64,000 nucleotides of DNA from contig NZ_CP151635.1 in assembly GCF_038397735.1 (NCBI RefSeq), positions 2,480,001-2,544,000 of the forward strand, written 5' to 3'. Shown here one piece after another: positions 43,186 through 52,059 of this stretch (positions are counted from its first letter, which is position 1; each line of letters starts with the position of its first letter). The position numbers and the translations under genes are program-made. The notes under the pieces are model-generated. The model was not told the DNA's origin. It worked only from the letters and a program-made list of their open reading frames with translations, and did no database searches. This stretch comes from Microbacterium sp. LWH13-1.2 (GTDB lineage: Bacteria > Actinomycetota > Actinomycetes > Actinomycetales > Microbacteriaceae).

Positions 43186-44370
43186 TCAGACGCGCGACGG
43201 CTGCAGCACGACCTTGATGCAGCCGTCGTCTTTGCGCTGGAACGTCTCATAGAGTTCCGGGGCGTCCTCGAGCGGCGCGGTGTGGGTCGTGAGATCCATG
43301 ACGCCCAACGGATCACTGAGGTCCTCGACCAGCGGCATGAGGTCGTCGATCCAGCGCTTGACGTTGCACTGCCCCATGCGGATGCTCACCTGCTTGTCGA
43401 ACAGGGTCTTCATGGGCATGATGTCGGCGTCGCCCGCATAGACCCCGCTCAACGACACCGTGCCGCCGCGGCGCACGACGTCGATCGAGGCGTACAGTGC
43501 GGCCAGGCGGTCGATGCCCGCCTTGTCGAAGACCTGTCTGGCCGCAGGATCGGGCAGCAGACCGACCGCACGCTGCACGAGCTTGACACCCGGGTTGCCG
43601 TGCGCCTCCATGCCCACGGCGTCGACGACGGCATCCGTTCCTCGCCCTCCGGTGAGGTCACGCAGCTGCTCGACGACATCGTCGGTGAGGTCGAAGACCT
43701 CGGCGCCATGACGCGCTGCCATCTCACGGCGCTCGGCGACGGGATCCACCGCGAGCACCCGGTAGCCGCGATGCGCACCGACCCTGGCGACGAACTGGCC
43801 CACCGGCCCGAGGCCCATCACCGCGAGCGTGCCGCCGTCGGGGACGTTCGCATACTCCACGCCCTGCCAAGCGGTCGGCAGGATGTCGCTGAGAAAGAGG
43901 TACCGCTCGTCGGGAAGATCGGATGCGACCTTGATGTGGTTGTGGTCCGCGAGCGGCACCCGCAGGAACTCGGCCTGGCCCCCGGGCACCTGCCCGTAGA
44001 GCTTGGTGTACCCGAAGAGGGATGCGCCGCTGCCGTACTCGGTGACCTGGGTCGTCTCGCACTGAGACTGCAGACCCCGGAGGCAGAAGAAGCAGTGCCC
44101 GCAGGAGATGTTGAACGGCACGACGACACGGTCTCCGACCTTCAGATCCCGAACAGCGCTGCCCACCTCGACGACGACGCCCATCGGCTCATGCCCGAGG
44201 ATGTCGCCCTTGTCGAGGAAGGGGCCGAGGAGCTCGTACAGATGCAGGTCCGACCCGCAGATCGCCGACGAGGTGATCCGCACGATCGCATCCGTCGGGT
44301 GCTCGATCACCGGGTCCGGCACCTCCTCGACCGTCACGTTGCGCGTGCCCTGCCAGGTGAGTGCCTTCAT
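43186..44370 (-). CDS. Zinc-dependent alcohol dehydrogenase (formaldehyde dehydrogenase-like)
   Basis: The 394-residue medium-chain dehydrogenase has the catalytic zinc Cys38 in SSAICGSDLHLYE and LGHEPMG, the structural zinc cluster CGHCFFCLRGLQSQC, and the NAD(P) fold with MGLGPVGQFVARV. The long insert with DAVGMEAHGNPG is typical of glutathione-independent formaldehyde dehydrogenase-like members. The substrate is an alcohol or aldehyde. The ATG at 44368-44370 starts a standard MKALTW N-terminus. The desaturase gene lies 80 bp upstream on the same strand, so they may share a transcript. Confidence 0.9.
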   Translation of the reverse strand: MKALTWQGTRNVTVEEVPDPVIEHPTDAIVRITSSAICGSDLHLYELLGPFLDKGDILGHEPMGVVVEVGSAVRDLKVGDRVVVPFNISCGHCFFCLRGLQSQCETTQVTEYGSGASLFGYTKLYGQVPGGQAEFLRVPLADHNHIKVASDLPDERYLFLSDILPTAWQGVEYANVPDGGTLAVMGLGPVGQFVARVGAHRGYRVLAVDPVAERREMAARHGAEVFDLTDDVVEQLRDLTGGRGTDAVVDAVGMEAHGNPGVKLVQRAVGLLPDPAARQVFDKAGIDRLAALYASIDVVRRGGTVSLSGVYAGDADIMPMKTLFDKQVSIRMGQCNVKRWIDDLMPLVEDLSDPLGVMDLTTHTAPLEDAPELYETFQRKDDGCIKVVLQPSRV

Positions 44371-44450
44371 GGTGCGTCCTCCTCGTGGGATGTCGAATGC
44401 CCACCCTCCGTCGCGCGCTTCCGATGCGACAGAGGGTTGACAGCGGTCCG

Positions 44451-45557
44451 TCACTGCGAGGCGGTGACGCCGAGGTGCGCCCTCTGGTCCACGAGCGGGC
44501 ACGAGAAGACGTCGCGCTCCCCGAGGCCCACCCGGTTGATGTATCGGACGACGATCGCGTAGGACGTGAACAGCCCGACCTGGGTGTACCTGACGTCGTG
44601 CGCATCGCAGTAGGCCGCCACGATCGGCGCAGCCTTTCGCAGGTGCGGCCGGGGCATCGACGGGAACAGGTGGTGCTCGACCTGGTAGTTCAGGCCGCCC
44701 ATCACCACGTCGAGCACGCGGCTCCCCCGCACGTTGCGGCTCATCAGCACCTGGCGCCGGAGGAAGTCCAGCGTCAGGTCCTTGGGCACGACCGGCATCC
44801 CTTTGTGGTTCGGCGCGAAGGCGATGCCCATGTAGAACCCGAACAGGCCCAGCTGCACCGCGAGGAACACGAACGCGATGCCCGGGGACAGCACGATGAA
44901 CACCAGCGTCACGAATCCGATCATCCGGATGCTGAGGAAGGCGATCTCGGCCCATCGCCGTTCGAGGCGACCGCGGGTGACCACGCGCCGCACACTCGAT
45001 GCGTGCAGCGACAGTCCTTCGAGGAGCAGGATCGGGAAGAACGCGAGACCCTGGTGTGCCTGCAGCCACGTGATCGCCGGGCTGTGACGACGCGCCGCCG
45101 TCTCAGGGGTGACCGCGATCACCGGCAGCTCGATGTCGGGGTCGGCTCCGAGCTTGTTCGGATTCGCGTGATGACGTGTGTGCTTGTGCTGCCACCACCC
45201 GTAGCTCATGCCCACGAGCAGATCGCCGAGGATGATGCTGATCCAGTCGTTCCACCGCCCGGACACGAAGATCTGCCGGTGGGCGGCGTCGTGCCCGAGG
45301 AACGCGATCTGCGTGAAGACGATCGCGAGCACGGCGGCGGTGAACAGCTGCCACCATGTGTCGCCGATCCACACGAAGGCCGTGAGGCTGAGGGCCACGA
45401 CGAGCGGAGCGGCGATGAGCTTCGTCCAGTAGTAGCCGTACCGGCGGCGCAGCAGGCCGCGCTCGCGGATCTGCTGTGCCAGCTCGGTGAAGGTACTCGA
45501 TCCGCCCCTGGCGCTGTCGCGCGGACGGGTGCGGACTGTCGGACGGATGCTGTCCAT
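44451..45557 (-). CDS. Membrane fatty acid desaturase
   Basis: The 368-residue integral membrane di-iron enzyme has the three histidine boxes FLGHDAAHRQ, WQHKHTRHH and NYQVEHHLFPSMPR, separated by hydrophobic segments. It introduces a double bond into acyl chains with oxygen and an electron donor. The ATG at 45555-45557 follows GAAGAGG; a 32-residue upstream extension is rejected because it runs into the preceding gene. Loss of electron-transfer partners nearby means the donor is encoded elsewhere. Confidence 0.92.
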   Translation of the reverse strand: MDSIRPTVRTRPRDSARGGSSTFTELAQQIRERGLLRRRYGYYWTKLIAAPLVVALSLTAFVWIGDTWWQLFTAAVLAIVFTQIAFLGHDAAHRQIFVSGRWNDWISIILGDLLVGMSYGWWQHKHTRHHANPNKLGADPDIELPVIAVTPETAARRHSPAITWLQAHQGLAFFPILLLEGLSLHASSVRRVVTRGRLERRWAEIAFLSIRMIGFVTLVFIVLSPGIAFVFLAVQLGLFGFYMGIAFAPNHKGMPVVPKDLTLDFLRRQVLMSRNVRGSRVLDVVMGGLNYQVEHHLFPSMPRPHLRKAAPIVAAYCDAHDVRYTQVGLFTSYAIVVRYINRVGLGERDVFSCPLVDQRAHLGVTASQ

Positions 45558-45585
45558 GATGGCCTCTTCTCTGGCGTCGTCCGCT

Positions 45586-46104
45586 CTAGGAGCGGAAGGC
45601 ACCGCCTTCTTCGACCCAGTCCTGGATGCGCGCGTCCTCATCGGAGACGGCATCGATCGGACGTCGGGCGAAGCTCACCGATTCCGCGAGAGCTGCGACG
45701 GATGCCGCCCGCTCCTGCTCACGGTCGGTGGCGTCCTGGAAACGCAGGGCCGCGATCTCGCGTGCGGCCACGAGGGCCGCGCTGATCTCGGCGAGGCGTT
45801 CCGCGATGACGGCAGCGAGGCCGTCGCGGAGTTCCTCCAGGTTGGTGTTCGCGATCTCCAGACGACGATCGGCGACGTGGAGCTCGACCGTCGGGAATCC
45901 GTTCGCGGACAGGTGGGCGCGCGTCTCGCTGCCCTGGATCGCGGCGACCTCGTCGCGATCGGTCTTGCGCGTGAACACCGCTTCCACGGTGTATCGGTCG
46001 GGAGCCTCGTCGGTCATCAGGGCCGCCGGAAGCGAGCCGATGAGGATGGATTCCAGACCCAGCAGTTCGGAGCTCTGCCCCGCGATCTTCAGTTGTGCGT
46101 TCAT
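45586..46104 (-). CDS. Unknown helical protein upstream of the desaturase
   Basis: The 172-residue protein has no membrane segment. It starts with MNAQLKIAGQSSELLGLESIL and continues with a long amphipathic helical region (about 90-140, NTNLEELRDGLAAVIAERLA ... AALRFQDATDREQERAASVA) that may form a coiled coil. No family was recognised. It lies 28 bp upstream of the desaturase gene on the same strand and may be in its operon. Confidence 0.6.
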   Translation of the reverse strand: MNAQLKIAGQSSELLGLESILIGSLPAALMTDEAPDRYTVEAVFTRKTDRDEVAAIQGSETRAHLSANGFPTVELHVADRRLEIANTNLEELRDGLAAVIAERLAEISAALVAAREIAALRFQDATDREQERAASVAALAESVSFARRPIDAVSDEDARIQDWVEEGGAFRS

Positions 46105-46241
46105 GTGCTGACGTTACGCCTGCATGCTGTATGCGCTCACAGTCTCAGAGACCGATCCGCAGCCGTCGTACATCGATATATGGGAAACTGGACACACCAC
46201 CGGTGATCATCCGATCGCGCCTCATCACACGGGTTCGTGGC

Positions 46242-46261
46242 GAAAGGAGGAGATCATCTTG
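46242..46261 (+). promoter_or_regulatory. Strong ribosome-binding site with TTG start
   Basis: AAAGGAGG (46242-46249) is an almost ideal Shine-Dalgarno sequence, nine bases before the TTG at 46259. It decides the start of the DUF7882-type gene over in-frame upstream ATG codons. Confidence 0.8.
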
Positions 46262-46603
46262 GGAAAGCTCATCTACGAGGGCAGCGTCAAAGCGGAGATC
46301 GAGGATCGCGCTCTCACGCACCTGCAGCTCGTCATCACCGCGAAGCTGCGCCGGGGCGAGCCGTTCGCCTTCACCTGGCGCGAGGACATGAGCGTCGGCG
46401 GCGGACGCACGACCGTCTGGGTCCATGCCGGCAGTTCGCTCGTCTTCAAGTACAGCGGCAGCCGACAGCCCTCCATCAACCGCGCCTGGATCGAGGCCCT
46501 CGCCTTCACGGCGAGCGCGCCGAGCGGCCTGTACCTCGTGCACGAACCCGCAGAGGGCGGCGCACCGCCGGCGGAACGCCTGGACGTTCCCGCGCACGCC
46601 TGA
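46259..46603 (+). CDS. DUF7882-type small protein
   Basis: The 114-residue protein starts at a TTG after a near-perfect ribosome-binding site and begins LGKLIYEGSVKAEIEDRALT. It shares with the gene at 58508-58801 the pattern GxLxY..., L.HL..VI..KLRR.E.F..TW, and TVWVHAGSSLVFKY, so the two are paralogues. These proteins are common in Microbacterium and near relatives and have no known function; some resemble ATP-dependent DNA ligase C-terminal fragments by name only. The ThrE-type gene follows 34 bp downstream. Confidence 0.78.
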   Translation: MGKLIYEGSVKAEIEDRALTHLQLVITAKLRRGEPFAFTWREDMSVGGGRTTVWVHAGSSLVFKYSGSRQPSINRAWIEALAFTASAPSGLYLVHEPAEGGAPPAERLDVPAHA

Positions 46604-46637
46604 CTCCGCGCACGCCGGACTCGGGGAGAATGGGGTG

Positions 46638-48041
46638 ATGTCCCCGAACCCCCAGCGGCGACTGCTCGCCTCGGTGCGCAGGATCCTGCACACCGACCCC
46701 TCCGCCGTCGCCCACACCGAGGCCATGCCCGTCATCGACGAGCGCACGGTGCCGCGAGTGCTCGACCTCGCGACCCGCATCGGCGAATCGATGTTCGCGG
46801 TCGGCGCCTCCGCGCACGAGGTCACGCTCGCCATCACGCGCGTGTGCTCGGCATACGGGATGCGCGACGTCCAGGTCGACGTCACCTACAACTCCATCAC
46901 CGTCTCGTTCCACCTGAGTGGAGAGGTCTGGCCCGAGACCCTCGTGCGAGTCGTCCGCGTCGCGGCACCCGACCACGCCAAGCTGCAGCGCGTGCAGGCC
47001 CTCGTCGCCGACATCGATGACGGGCTCGATCTCGAGTCGGCCCGCACCGCGTTCCGCGTGCTCCGACGTGTGCCCTTCCGGTATCAGCAGCCGGTCGTCA
47101 TCGTCGCCCGTGCGCTGCTCGCGGTCGGCGTCAGCATCATGCTCGGCGCCTCGCCGATCATCGTCGGCCTCACCTTCGTCGCAGCACTCTGCGCGGCTCT
47201 GACCCAGGCCGGTCTCGCCAGGGCCCGGGTGCCCCTGTTCTTCAGCCAGATCGCCGGAGGCTTCGTCACCACGGTCGTCGCCGTCGCGGTGACAGCACTC
47301 GGCTCAGCCGGGATCGAGCCTTTCGTCGGCATCCGCCCCTCGATCATCGTCGCGTCGGGCATCGTGCTCATGCTCGCCGGCCTCACGGTGGTCGGGGCGG
47401 CTCAGGATGCGATCGACGGATTCGCGCTCACGGCGGGCGGTCGCATCCTCGATCTAACGATGCAGACGCTCGGCGTCGTGATCGGCATCCTCGTCGGGCT
47501 CGAACTCGGCAGTGTGCTCGGTTTCACGATGGGGCTGCCGGACGACCCCGCGCCCTTCGGTCCGCTGCTCAACCAGTTCGCGGGGGCGATCATCATCGCG
47601 GTCGCCGTCGCGGTGTTCAACGGCGCCGGCATCCGGATCATCCTCGTGAGCGCGCTGCTCAGCGCCGTCACGATCGCCGGCTACTCGTTCATGGTCGGTC
47701 TGAATCTGCATCCCGCCGCGGCGAGCGCGATCGGGGCCCTGCTCGCGAGCTTCATCGGGATGCTGATCGCGGTGAACCTCCATGTGCCGTCGGTCGCGGT
47801 GACGACCGCGGCGATCGTGCCGCTGGTGCCCGGTGTCGCGGTGTTCCAGGGGCTCCTCGAGATGATCCACTCCGCGGGTTCCACCGCCGGCGTCGTCGGA
47901 ATCGGCGGATCGCTGGTCGACGCCGTCGTGATCGGCATCGGTCTCGCCTCCGGAGCGTCGCTCGGCCTCTACCTCGGCACGCCCGTGCGCGCGACCCTCA
48001 GCAGCGTCGCGAAGACGCGGGCGCGCGCCGTCCGACGCTGA
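46638..48041 (+). CDS. ThrE-type threonine/serine exporter
   Basis: The 467-residue protein has the N-terminal cytosolic ThrE domain (RVLDLATRIGESMFAVGASAHEV, VDVTYNSITVSFH) and about ten hydrophobic helices across the ThrE and ThrE_2-type membrane domains. The family member in Corynebacterium exports threonine and serine with the proton motive force. The ATG at 46638 fits the N-terminal domain. It is probably co-transcribed with the upstream DUF7882-type gene. Confidence 0.88.
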   Translation: MSPNPQRRLLASVRRILHTDPSAVAHTEAMPVIDERTVPRVLDLATRIGESMFAVGASAHEVTLAITRVCSAYGMRDVQVDVTYNSITVSFHLSGEVWPETLVRVVRVAAPDHAKLQRVQALVADIDDGLDLESARTAFRVLRRVPFRYQQPVVIVARALLAVGVSIMLGASPIIVGLTFVAALCAALTQAGLARARVPLFFSQIAGGFVTTVVAVAVTALGSAGIEPFVGIRPSIIVASGIVLMLAGLTVVGAAQDAIDGFALTAGGRILDLTMQTLGVVIGILVGLELGSVLGFTMGLPDDPAPFGPLLNQFAGAIIIAVAVAVFNGAGIRIILVSALLSAVTIAGYSFMVGLNLHPAAASAIGALLASFIGMLIAVNLHVPSVAVTTAAIVPLVPGVAVFQGLLEMIHSAGSTAGVVGIGGSLVDAVVIGIGLASGASLGLYLGTPVRATLSSVAKTRARAVRR

Positions 48042-48129
48042 GGTCGATCAGGCCGCGCCCCCCGGGCTGGCGGCGCATCGCGAGCCGCGGCACGCCGGGG
48101 GCTCCCGCACGTGCCGCGTCGCCGGCCTC

Positions 48130-49230
48130 TCAGGCTCCGGCGCGCACCGTCTCGATCGAGGGGTAGTCGGTGTACCCCTCGGCGGTGCGACCGTAGAACA
48201 GCGCGGGGCGCGGCTCGTTGAGCTCGGCATCCTCTCGCCACCGCTCGACGAGGTCGGGGTTGGCGATCACCGGGCGTCCGACGGCCACGGCGTCTGCCCA
48301 CTCGTCCGCGACGAGGGTCTCCGCCTCATCTCGGCTCGTGGCCGACGCGAAGCCGGAGTTGATGATGAGGGGTGCCCCGAGGGTGCGGCGGATGCGCTGC
48401 ACGAGCTCACTCGTCGGCTCGGCGTTCAGGATGTCGACGAAGGCGAGTCCGAGCGGGCGCAGCCCCTCGGCGACGGCGAGGTAGGTGGCGAGAGCGTCGT
48501 CGTCGTCCTCCTCGAGCACGCCCTGGATGTTGTGCTGCGGCGACAGGCGGATGCCGGTGCGGTCCGCGCCCACCGCGTCGGCGACGGCGGTGGTGACCTC
48601 GATCGCGAAGCGTGCGCGGTTCTCGGGCGATCCCCCGTACCGGTCGTCACGCACGTTCGACACGGGCGAGAGGAACTCCTGCACGAGGTAGCCGTTGGCG
48701 CCGTGCACCTCCACGCCGTCGAGACCGGCCGCGATCGCGTTGCGTGCGGCCTGCGCGAACTGCTCGACGACCTCAGAGATCTCGTCGAGGGTCAGCGCGT
48801 GCGCGACAGGCAGGTCGACCTTGCCCTCCGGCGTGTGGGTCTGACCGGGAGCCGCGAGCGCACTGGGCGCCACCACGCGGGGCTCTCCGGAGATGGCGGG
48901 ATGCGACACCCGACCGCCGTGCATGAGTTGCATCACGATCGTGCCTCCCTCTTCGTGCACGGCGTCGGCGATGCGGCGCCAGCCCTCGATCTGCGCGGGC
49001 GTCACGATGCCCGGCTGCCCGGGGTACGACTTGCCCTCGGCGGCGGGCCACGTGCCCTCGGTGAGGATGAGTCCCTGACCAGCGCGCTGACGGTAGTACT
49101 CCACCATCGTCTCGGTGGGCACACCCGCATCGTCGGCGCGCGTGCGGGTGAGCGGCGCCATGACGACGCGGTTGGACAGCGGAAGGGCGCCGAAGGCGGC
49201 GGGCTCGTAAAGACTCACGCTCAAAGACAA
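48130..49230 (-). CDS. Old yellow enzyme-family alkene reductase
   Basis: The 366-residue FMN enzyme has the OYE barrel motifs FGALPLSNRVVMAPLTRTRA, GLILTEGTW, MQLMHGGRVSHP, GLDGVEVHGANGYLVQEFLSP with the active-site His-Asn pair, NRARFAIEV and INSGFA. It reduces activated C=C bonds of enones and nitro compounds with NAD(P)H. The ATG at 49230 precedes SVSLYEPAAFG, the normal N-terminus. The neighbours on the same strand (DUF1684, cupin-like, FMN reductase) are 45-50 bp apart and may form a loose redox-detoxification cluster. Confidence 0.93.
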   Translation of the reverse strand: MSLSVSLYEPAAFGALPLSNRVVMAPLTRTRADDAGVPTETMVEYYRQRAGQGLILTEGTWPAAEGKSYPGQPGIVTPAQIEGWRRIADAVHEEGGTIVMQLMHGGRVSHPAISGEPRVVAPSALAAPGQTHTPEGKVDLPVAHALTLDEISEVVEQFAQAARNAIAAGLDGVEVHGANGYLVQEFLSPVSNVRDDRYGGSPENRARFAIEVTTAVADAVGADRTGIRLSPQHNIQGVLEEDDDDALATYLAVAEGLRPLGLAFVDILNAEPTSELVQRIRRTLGAPLIINSGFASATSRDEAETLVADEWADAVAVGRPVIANPDLVERWREDAELNEPRPALFYGRTAEGYTDYPSIETVRAGA

Positions 49231-49275
49231 GGCCCGCGCCCCGAACCGTATTCCCCCGGACGTGCGGAGGGGCGC

Positions 49276-49911
49276 TCAGCTCGCAGAAGCCGAGTACGTC
49301 TCCCCCACCGGCACAGCCACCTGCAGCACGTTGCCCGGCTGCGCCAGAGGGCAGGCCCACGCCGGGTCGTAGGCGCATGACGGGTTGTACGCGAAGTTGA
49401 AGTCGAGCACGATCGTGCCGCGCTCGGCATCCGATCCGAGGTCGGCGCCCTTGATCGTGTCGATCAGGTAGCGACCACCGCCGTAGGTGCCGCCGGGGCG
49501 ACCGGCGAGAGCGTCGCGCACCGGGATGAAGAGTCCCCCGCCGTAGGTCGTCAGTCGCCAGATGTCGAGCGACCCGGTGTCGGGGATCTCGACCCTGCCG
49601 ACGCGCTCGAACGGGACGACCCCGTCGGTTCCCGTCGCGAAGTCGAAGCCGCCTGGTTCAGCGGGCAGGATGGGCAGCTCGAAACGCCACTGCGGATCGT
49701 AGGAGGCGATGGGCAGCCCCTCGAACAGCGCCCTATCACCCGGCAGCAGCGGAGTCGCCGGGTGGTGCAGCATCAGGTCGTCCCGCTCGATGCGCCAGAG
49801 CTCGTGCGCCTCCTCCGGCGATTCCGCCTGGCGGACGGCGTCGTACAGGGCGAACACGCGACGTCGCCAATCGACGACCTCGGCGGCGGTGCGGGCTTTC
49901 GTGAGCGACAT
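49276..49911 (-). CDS. DUF1684 protein
   Basis: The 211-residue protein matches the DUF1684 pattern: VVDWRRRVFALYDAVR near the start, WRIERDDLMLHHPATPLL, YGGGLFIPVRDALAGRPGGTYGGGRYLID, and FNFAYNPSCAYDPAWACPLA close to the C-terminus. Members are small soluble proteins of unknown reaction, sometimes next to hydrolases. It starts at 49911 and lies 36 bp after the cupin-like gene. Confidence 0.83.
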   Translation of the reverse strand: MSLTKARTAAEVVDWRRRVFALYDAVRQAESPEEAHELWRIERDDLMLHHPATPLLPGDRALFEGLPIASYDPQWRFELPILPAEPGGFDFATGTDGVVPFERVGRVEIPDTGSLDIWRLTTYGGGLFIPVRDALAGRPGGTYGGGRYLIDTIKGADLGSDAERGTIVLDFNFAYNPSCAYDPAWACPLAQPGNVLQVAVPVGETYSASAS

Positions 49912-49947
49912 GGGGTTCAGGCTACGCGTCCGGGCACTCCGCGTCGC

Positions 49948-50292
49948 TCAGGTTCGCGGTCCGAGAACCGAGGGATCCGCTTCTCCCGCGGCATCGCCCT
50001 TCAGCTCGATCAGGAGCGTGTGCGTGGGCGTGGTTCCGGTGTTCTCCCCCGAATGGCGCTGCGCAGCGAGCCACACCGCCTGCCCTGAGGGCAGGGTCGT
50101 GTCGAAGACCCTGTCCCCCGCCGACAGCCGACGCGAGAAGTCGCTGAGCGTGACCATGACGCTGTTCGGATGGTCGTGCGGCGTCGTGCGGTCACCCGGT
50201 TCGTCCGTGTACTCGAGCACGCGCACGAAGTCGTTCTCCCAGAGCGTGCGGTAGTGATCGGGGTTCGTCAGGGTGGGATCGTCGGTGACCAT
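49948..50292 (-). CDS. Cupin-like small protein
   Basis: The 114-residue protein shows HYRTLWENDFVRVLEYTDEPGDRTTPHDHPNSVMV, in which the paired His after Pro (HDHP) fit a cupin metal site, and a late ELKG strand. The reaction is unknown. It sits 51 bp after the FMN reductase gene. Confidence 0.72.
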   Translation of the reverse strand: MVTDDPTLTNPDHYRTLWENDFVRVLEYTDEPGDRTTPHDHPNSVMVTLSDFSRRLSAGDRVFDTTLPSGQAVWLAAQRHSGENTGTTPTHTLLIELKGDAAGEADPSVLGPRT

Positions 50293-50343
50293 GGGTTCAC
50301 GGTACGCCCGGCGATCCCGCCCCGACAGGGGGTGTTCGGGTGC

Positions 50344-50919
50344 TCAGCTGTCGGTGTCCCGAGGAAGGACCGTGAGCACCCGCTCGATGTGATCGCGGAA
50401 CTCGGTCATGAACGCGGTGAGGAACGAGGCTGTGCTCGCGTTCGTCACGGTGCCGTCGTCGTCGTAGTCCTCGGGCACGAACTGGATGTACGCCTCGGGA
50501 GCGGTCATCTGTCGGGCGTTGCAGAAGCTCAGCACCCCGCGCAGGCTCTGCTGCGCGACGGCAGTGCCGATCGCCCCGACCGATGCTCCGATGACCGCCG
50601 CAGGGATGTGGTCGAAGGAGTTCTGCCCCCACGGACGCGATGCCCAGTCGATCGCGTTCTTGAGTCCGCCCGGGATCGACCGGTTGTACTCCGGGGTGAC
50701 GAACAGCACCGCGTCCGCCGAGTCGATGGCCTCTTTCAGCGCGACCGCCACCGGCGGGTAGTCCTCGTCGTAGTCCTGGCTGTAGAGCGGGAGTTCGCGG
50801 ATGGGTATCTCGAAGAACTCCAGGTCGTCCGGCGCGAGACCGATCAGAGCGGTCGCGAGGACCCGGTTGATCGATGTCGACGAAAGACTCCCGACGAAGT
50901 ATCCGATGCGGTAGGTCAT
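50344..50919 (-). CDS. NADPH-dependent FMN reductase
   Basis: The 191-residue flavodoxin-fold protein binds FMN through GSLSSTSINR near residues 10-19, DSADAVLFVTPEYNRSIPGGLKNAIDW in the middle, and PAAVIGASVGAIGT for the isoalloxazine loop. It reduces flavin, quinones, azo compounds or chromate with NAD(P)H. It starts 30 bp downstream of the MarR gene on the same strand, so it is likely the regulator's target. Confidence 0.92.
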   Translation of the reverse strand: MTYRIGYFVGSLSSTSINRVLATALIGLAPDDLEFFEIPIRELPLYSQDYDEDYPPVAVALKEAIDSADAVLFVTPEYNRSIPGGLKNAIDWASRPWGQNSFDHIPAAVIGASVGAIGTAVAQQSLRGVLSFCNARQMTAPEAYIQFVPEDYDDDGTVTNASTASFLTAFMTEFRDHIERVLTVLPRDTDS

Positions 50920-50949
50920 GGCTGTTCCTCGATTCCGAAGGTCGTGGGT

Positions 50950-51522
50950 TCAGTCTGGTGGCCCTGCGTCCCCGCGTCCACCCCTCGCGGACTGGGGATC
51001 GGATGCTCCGCCGCCGAGCTCCGAGAGCATCTCGGCGAAGCGATCGAGGTCTGCCTGCGACCAGCGGCCGAGACGCTCGGCGAGCCGGGCCTCGTAGCGC
51101 GAGCGCGCGGCAGTGACCCTCTCCTGTGCGAGCGCGGTGGCGACGAGGACGCGCGCTCGACGATCGTCGGGGTCGCGCACGCTCTCGACGAGGCCCAGCT
51201 GTTCGAGCTGCCGCACCTGGCGGCTGACGGCGGTCTTGTCGGTCTGCAGCCGCTCGATGATCGCTCCGGCCGAGGTGGCCTTGCCCGTCGCGATCGACGT
51301 CAGCACCTGGTACCCGAGGGGCTGCAGATCGGGATGCACGGTCTGCGCCGCCTCACGCCAGCTCACGCGGATGCGGGCGAAGAGCCGCCCGAGCTCGTGC
51401 TCGACCCTGGCCACTGCCTCGTCGATGTCCGGCACCGCCTCGTCGATGTCCGGCGGCGCCTCGCCGTCGGTCGCGGCGGCGGGCTCGCCCGTGCGGGCGG
51501 GTTCGTCGGACGAGGCGCTCAT
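50950..51522 (-). CDS. MarR family regulator (in FMN reductase operon)
   Basis: The 190-residue protein has a winged-helix at about 95-150 (TSAGAIIERLQTDKTAVSRQVRQLEQLGLVESVRD) and helical dimer arms. The N-terminal 45 residues are an Ala/Asp/Glu-rich tail in which PDIDEAV is duplicated, from an 18-bp tandem copy in the DNA. The ATG at 51522 was chosen because the 58 residues upstream are not MarR-like and overlap the terminator. It probably regulates the FMN reductase in response to a redox or aromatic ligand. Confidence 0.88.
   Translation of the reverse strand: MSASSDEPARTGEPAAATDGEAPPDIDEAVPDIDEAVARVEHELGRLFARIRVSWREAAQTVHPDLQPLGYQVLTSIATGKATSAGAIIERLQTDKTAVSRQVRQLEQLGLVESVRDPDDRRARVLVATALAQERVTAARSRYEARLAERLGRWSQADLDRFAEMLSELGGGASDPQSARGGRGDAGPPD
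51416..51454. repeat. Perfect in-frame tandem repeat in a marR gene
   Basis: GCCTCGTCGATGTCCGGC occurs at 51416-51433 and 51437-51454, period 21 bases. It encodes two copies of PDIDEAV. The copy number could vary without changing the frame. Confidence 0.85.
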
Positions 51523-51538
51523 GGTGGCCAGCTTACGG

Positions 51539-51574
51539 CGAAGCCCCGCCGTCAGAGGAGACGGCGGGGCTTCG
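51539..51574 (-). terminator. Hairpin terminator of the MFS-marR operon
   Basis: CGAAGCCCCGCCGTC (51539-51553) and GACGGCGGGGCTTCG (51560-51574) form a 15-bp perfect stem with an AGAGGA loop, 25 bp after the stop of the second MarR gene. It separates it from the downstream MarR-FMN reductase operon. Confidence 0.88.
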
Positions 51575-51598
51575 ATCAGGACGCGTCCTCGTGTCGGT

Positions 51599-52057
51599 TC
51601 AGACCTCGGCGAGAAGCCGGAAGACCTTCGAGGCGACGTGGATCTCGTCGGGGGTGAGCTCGGCCACGACCGTCCGCAGTCGCGAGGCGTGATCACGGCG
51701 CAGTTCAGCGAGTGCGGCGCAGGCCGACGGCGTCGCCGTCAGCACCCGGAGCCGCCCGTCGCGCACGTCGGGCCTCGACTCGATCAGGCCCAGTTCCTCG
51801 AGCATCCGCACCTGCCGGCTGATGACCGACTTGTCCATCTCGAATCGTTCGGCGAGCTCGTGGGCGTTGGCCGTCTCGGCCCGCTCGATGAAGGTGAGCA
51901 GCTTGTAGCCGCCCACCTGCAGCTCGGGGTCGATCCGCGCCGCCGACTCCTTCCAGAGCGTCCTGGTCCTCGCGAAGATGAGGCTCAGATGAGTCTGGAG
52001 ATCGCTGAGCGCGGTGTCGACGTCGAGAGACGTCGCCACCGCGTCTGAGGGGAGCAT
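51599..52057 (-). CDS. MarR family regulator (in MFS exporter operon)
   Basis: The 152-residue protein carries a MarR winged helix at about 60-105 (TANAHELAERFEMDKSVISRQVRMLEELGLIESRPD). It starts two bases after the stop of the MFS exporter gene and therefore is in the same transcript. The exporter's promoter holds two copies of GTTG-N8-CAAC, which I infer to be the binding sites of this protein. The ligand is probably a substrate of the exporter. Confidence 0.9.
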   Translation of the reverse strand: MLPSDAVATSLDVDTALSDLQTHLSLIFARTRTLWKESAARIDPELQVGGYKLLTFIERAETANAHELAERFEMDKSVISRQVRMLEELGLIESRPDVRDGRLRVLTATPSACAALAELRRDHASRLRTVVAELTPDEIHVASKVFRLLAEV

Positions 52058-52059
52058 CG

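Noticed and set aside
43186..45069. An upstream extension of the alcohol dehydrogenase frame into the desaturase gene
   Set aside because: The extra 230 residues are Arg/Pro/Ala-rich and overlap the desaturase gene out of frame; the dehydrogenase has a normal MKALTW start at 44370.
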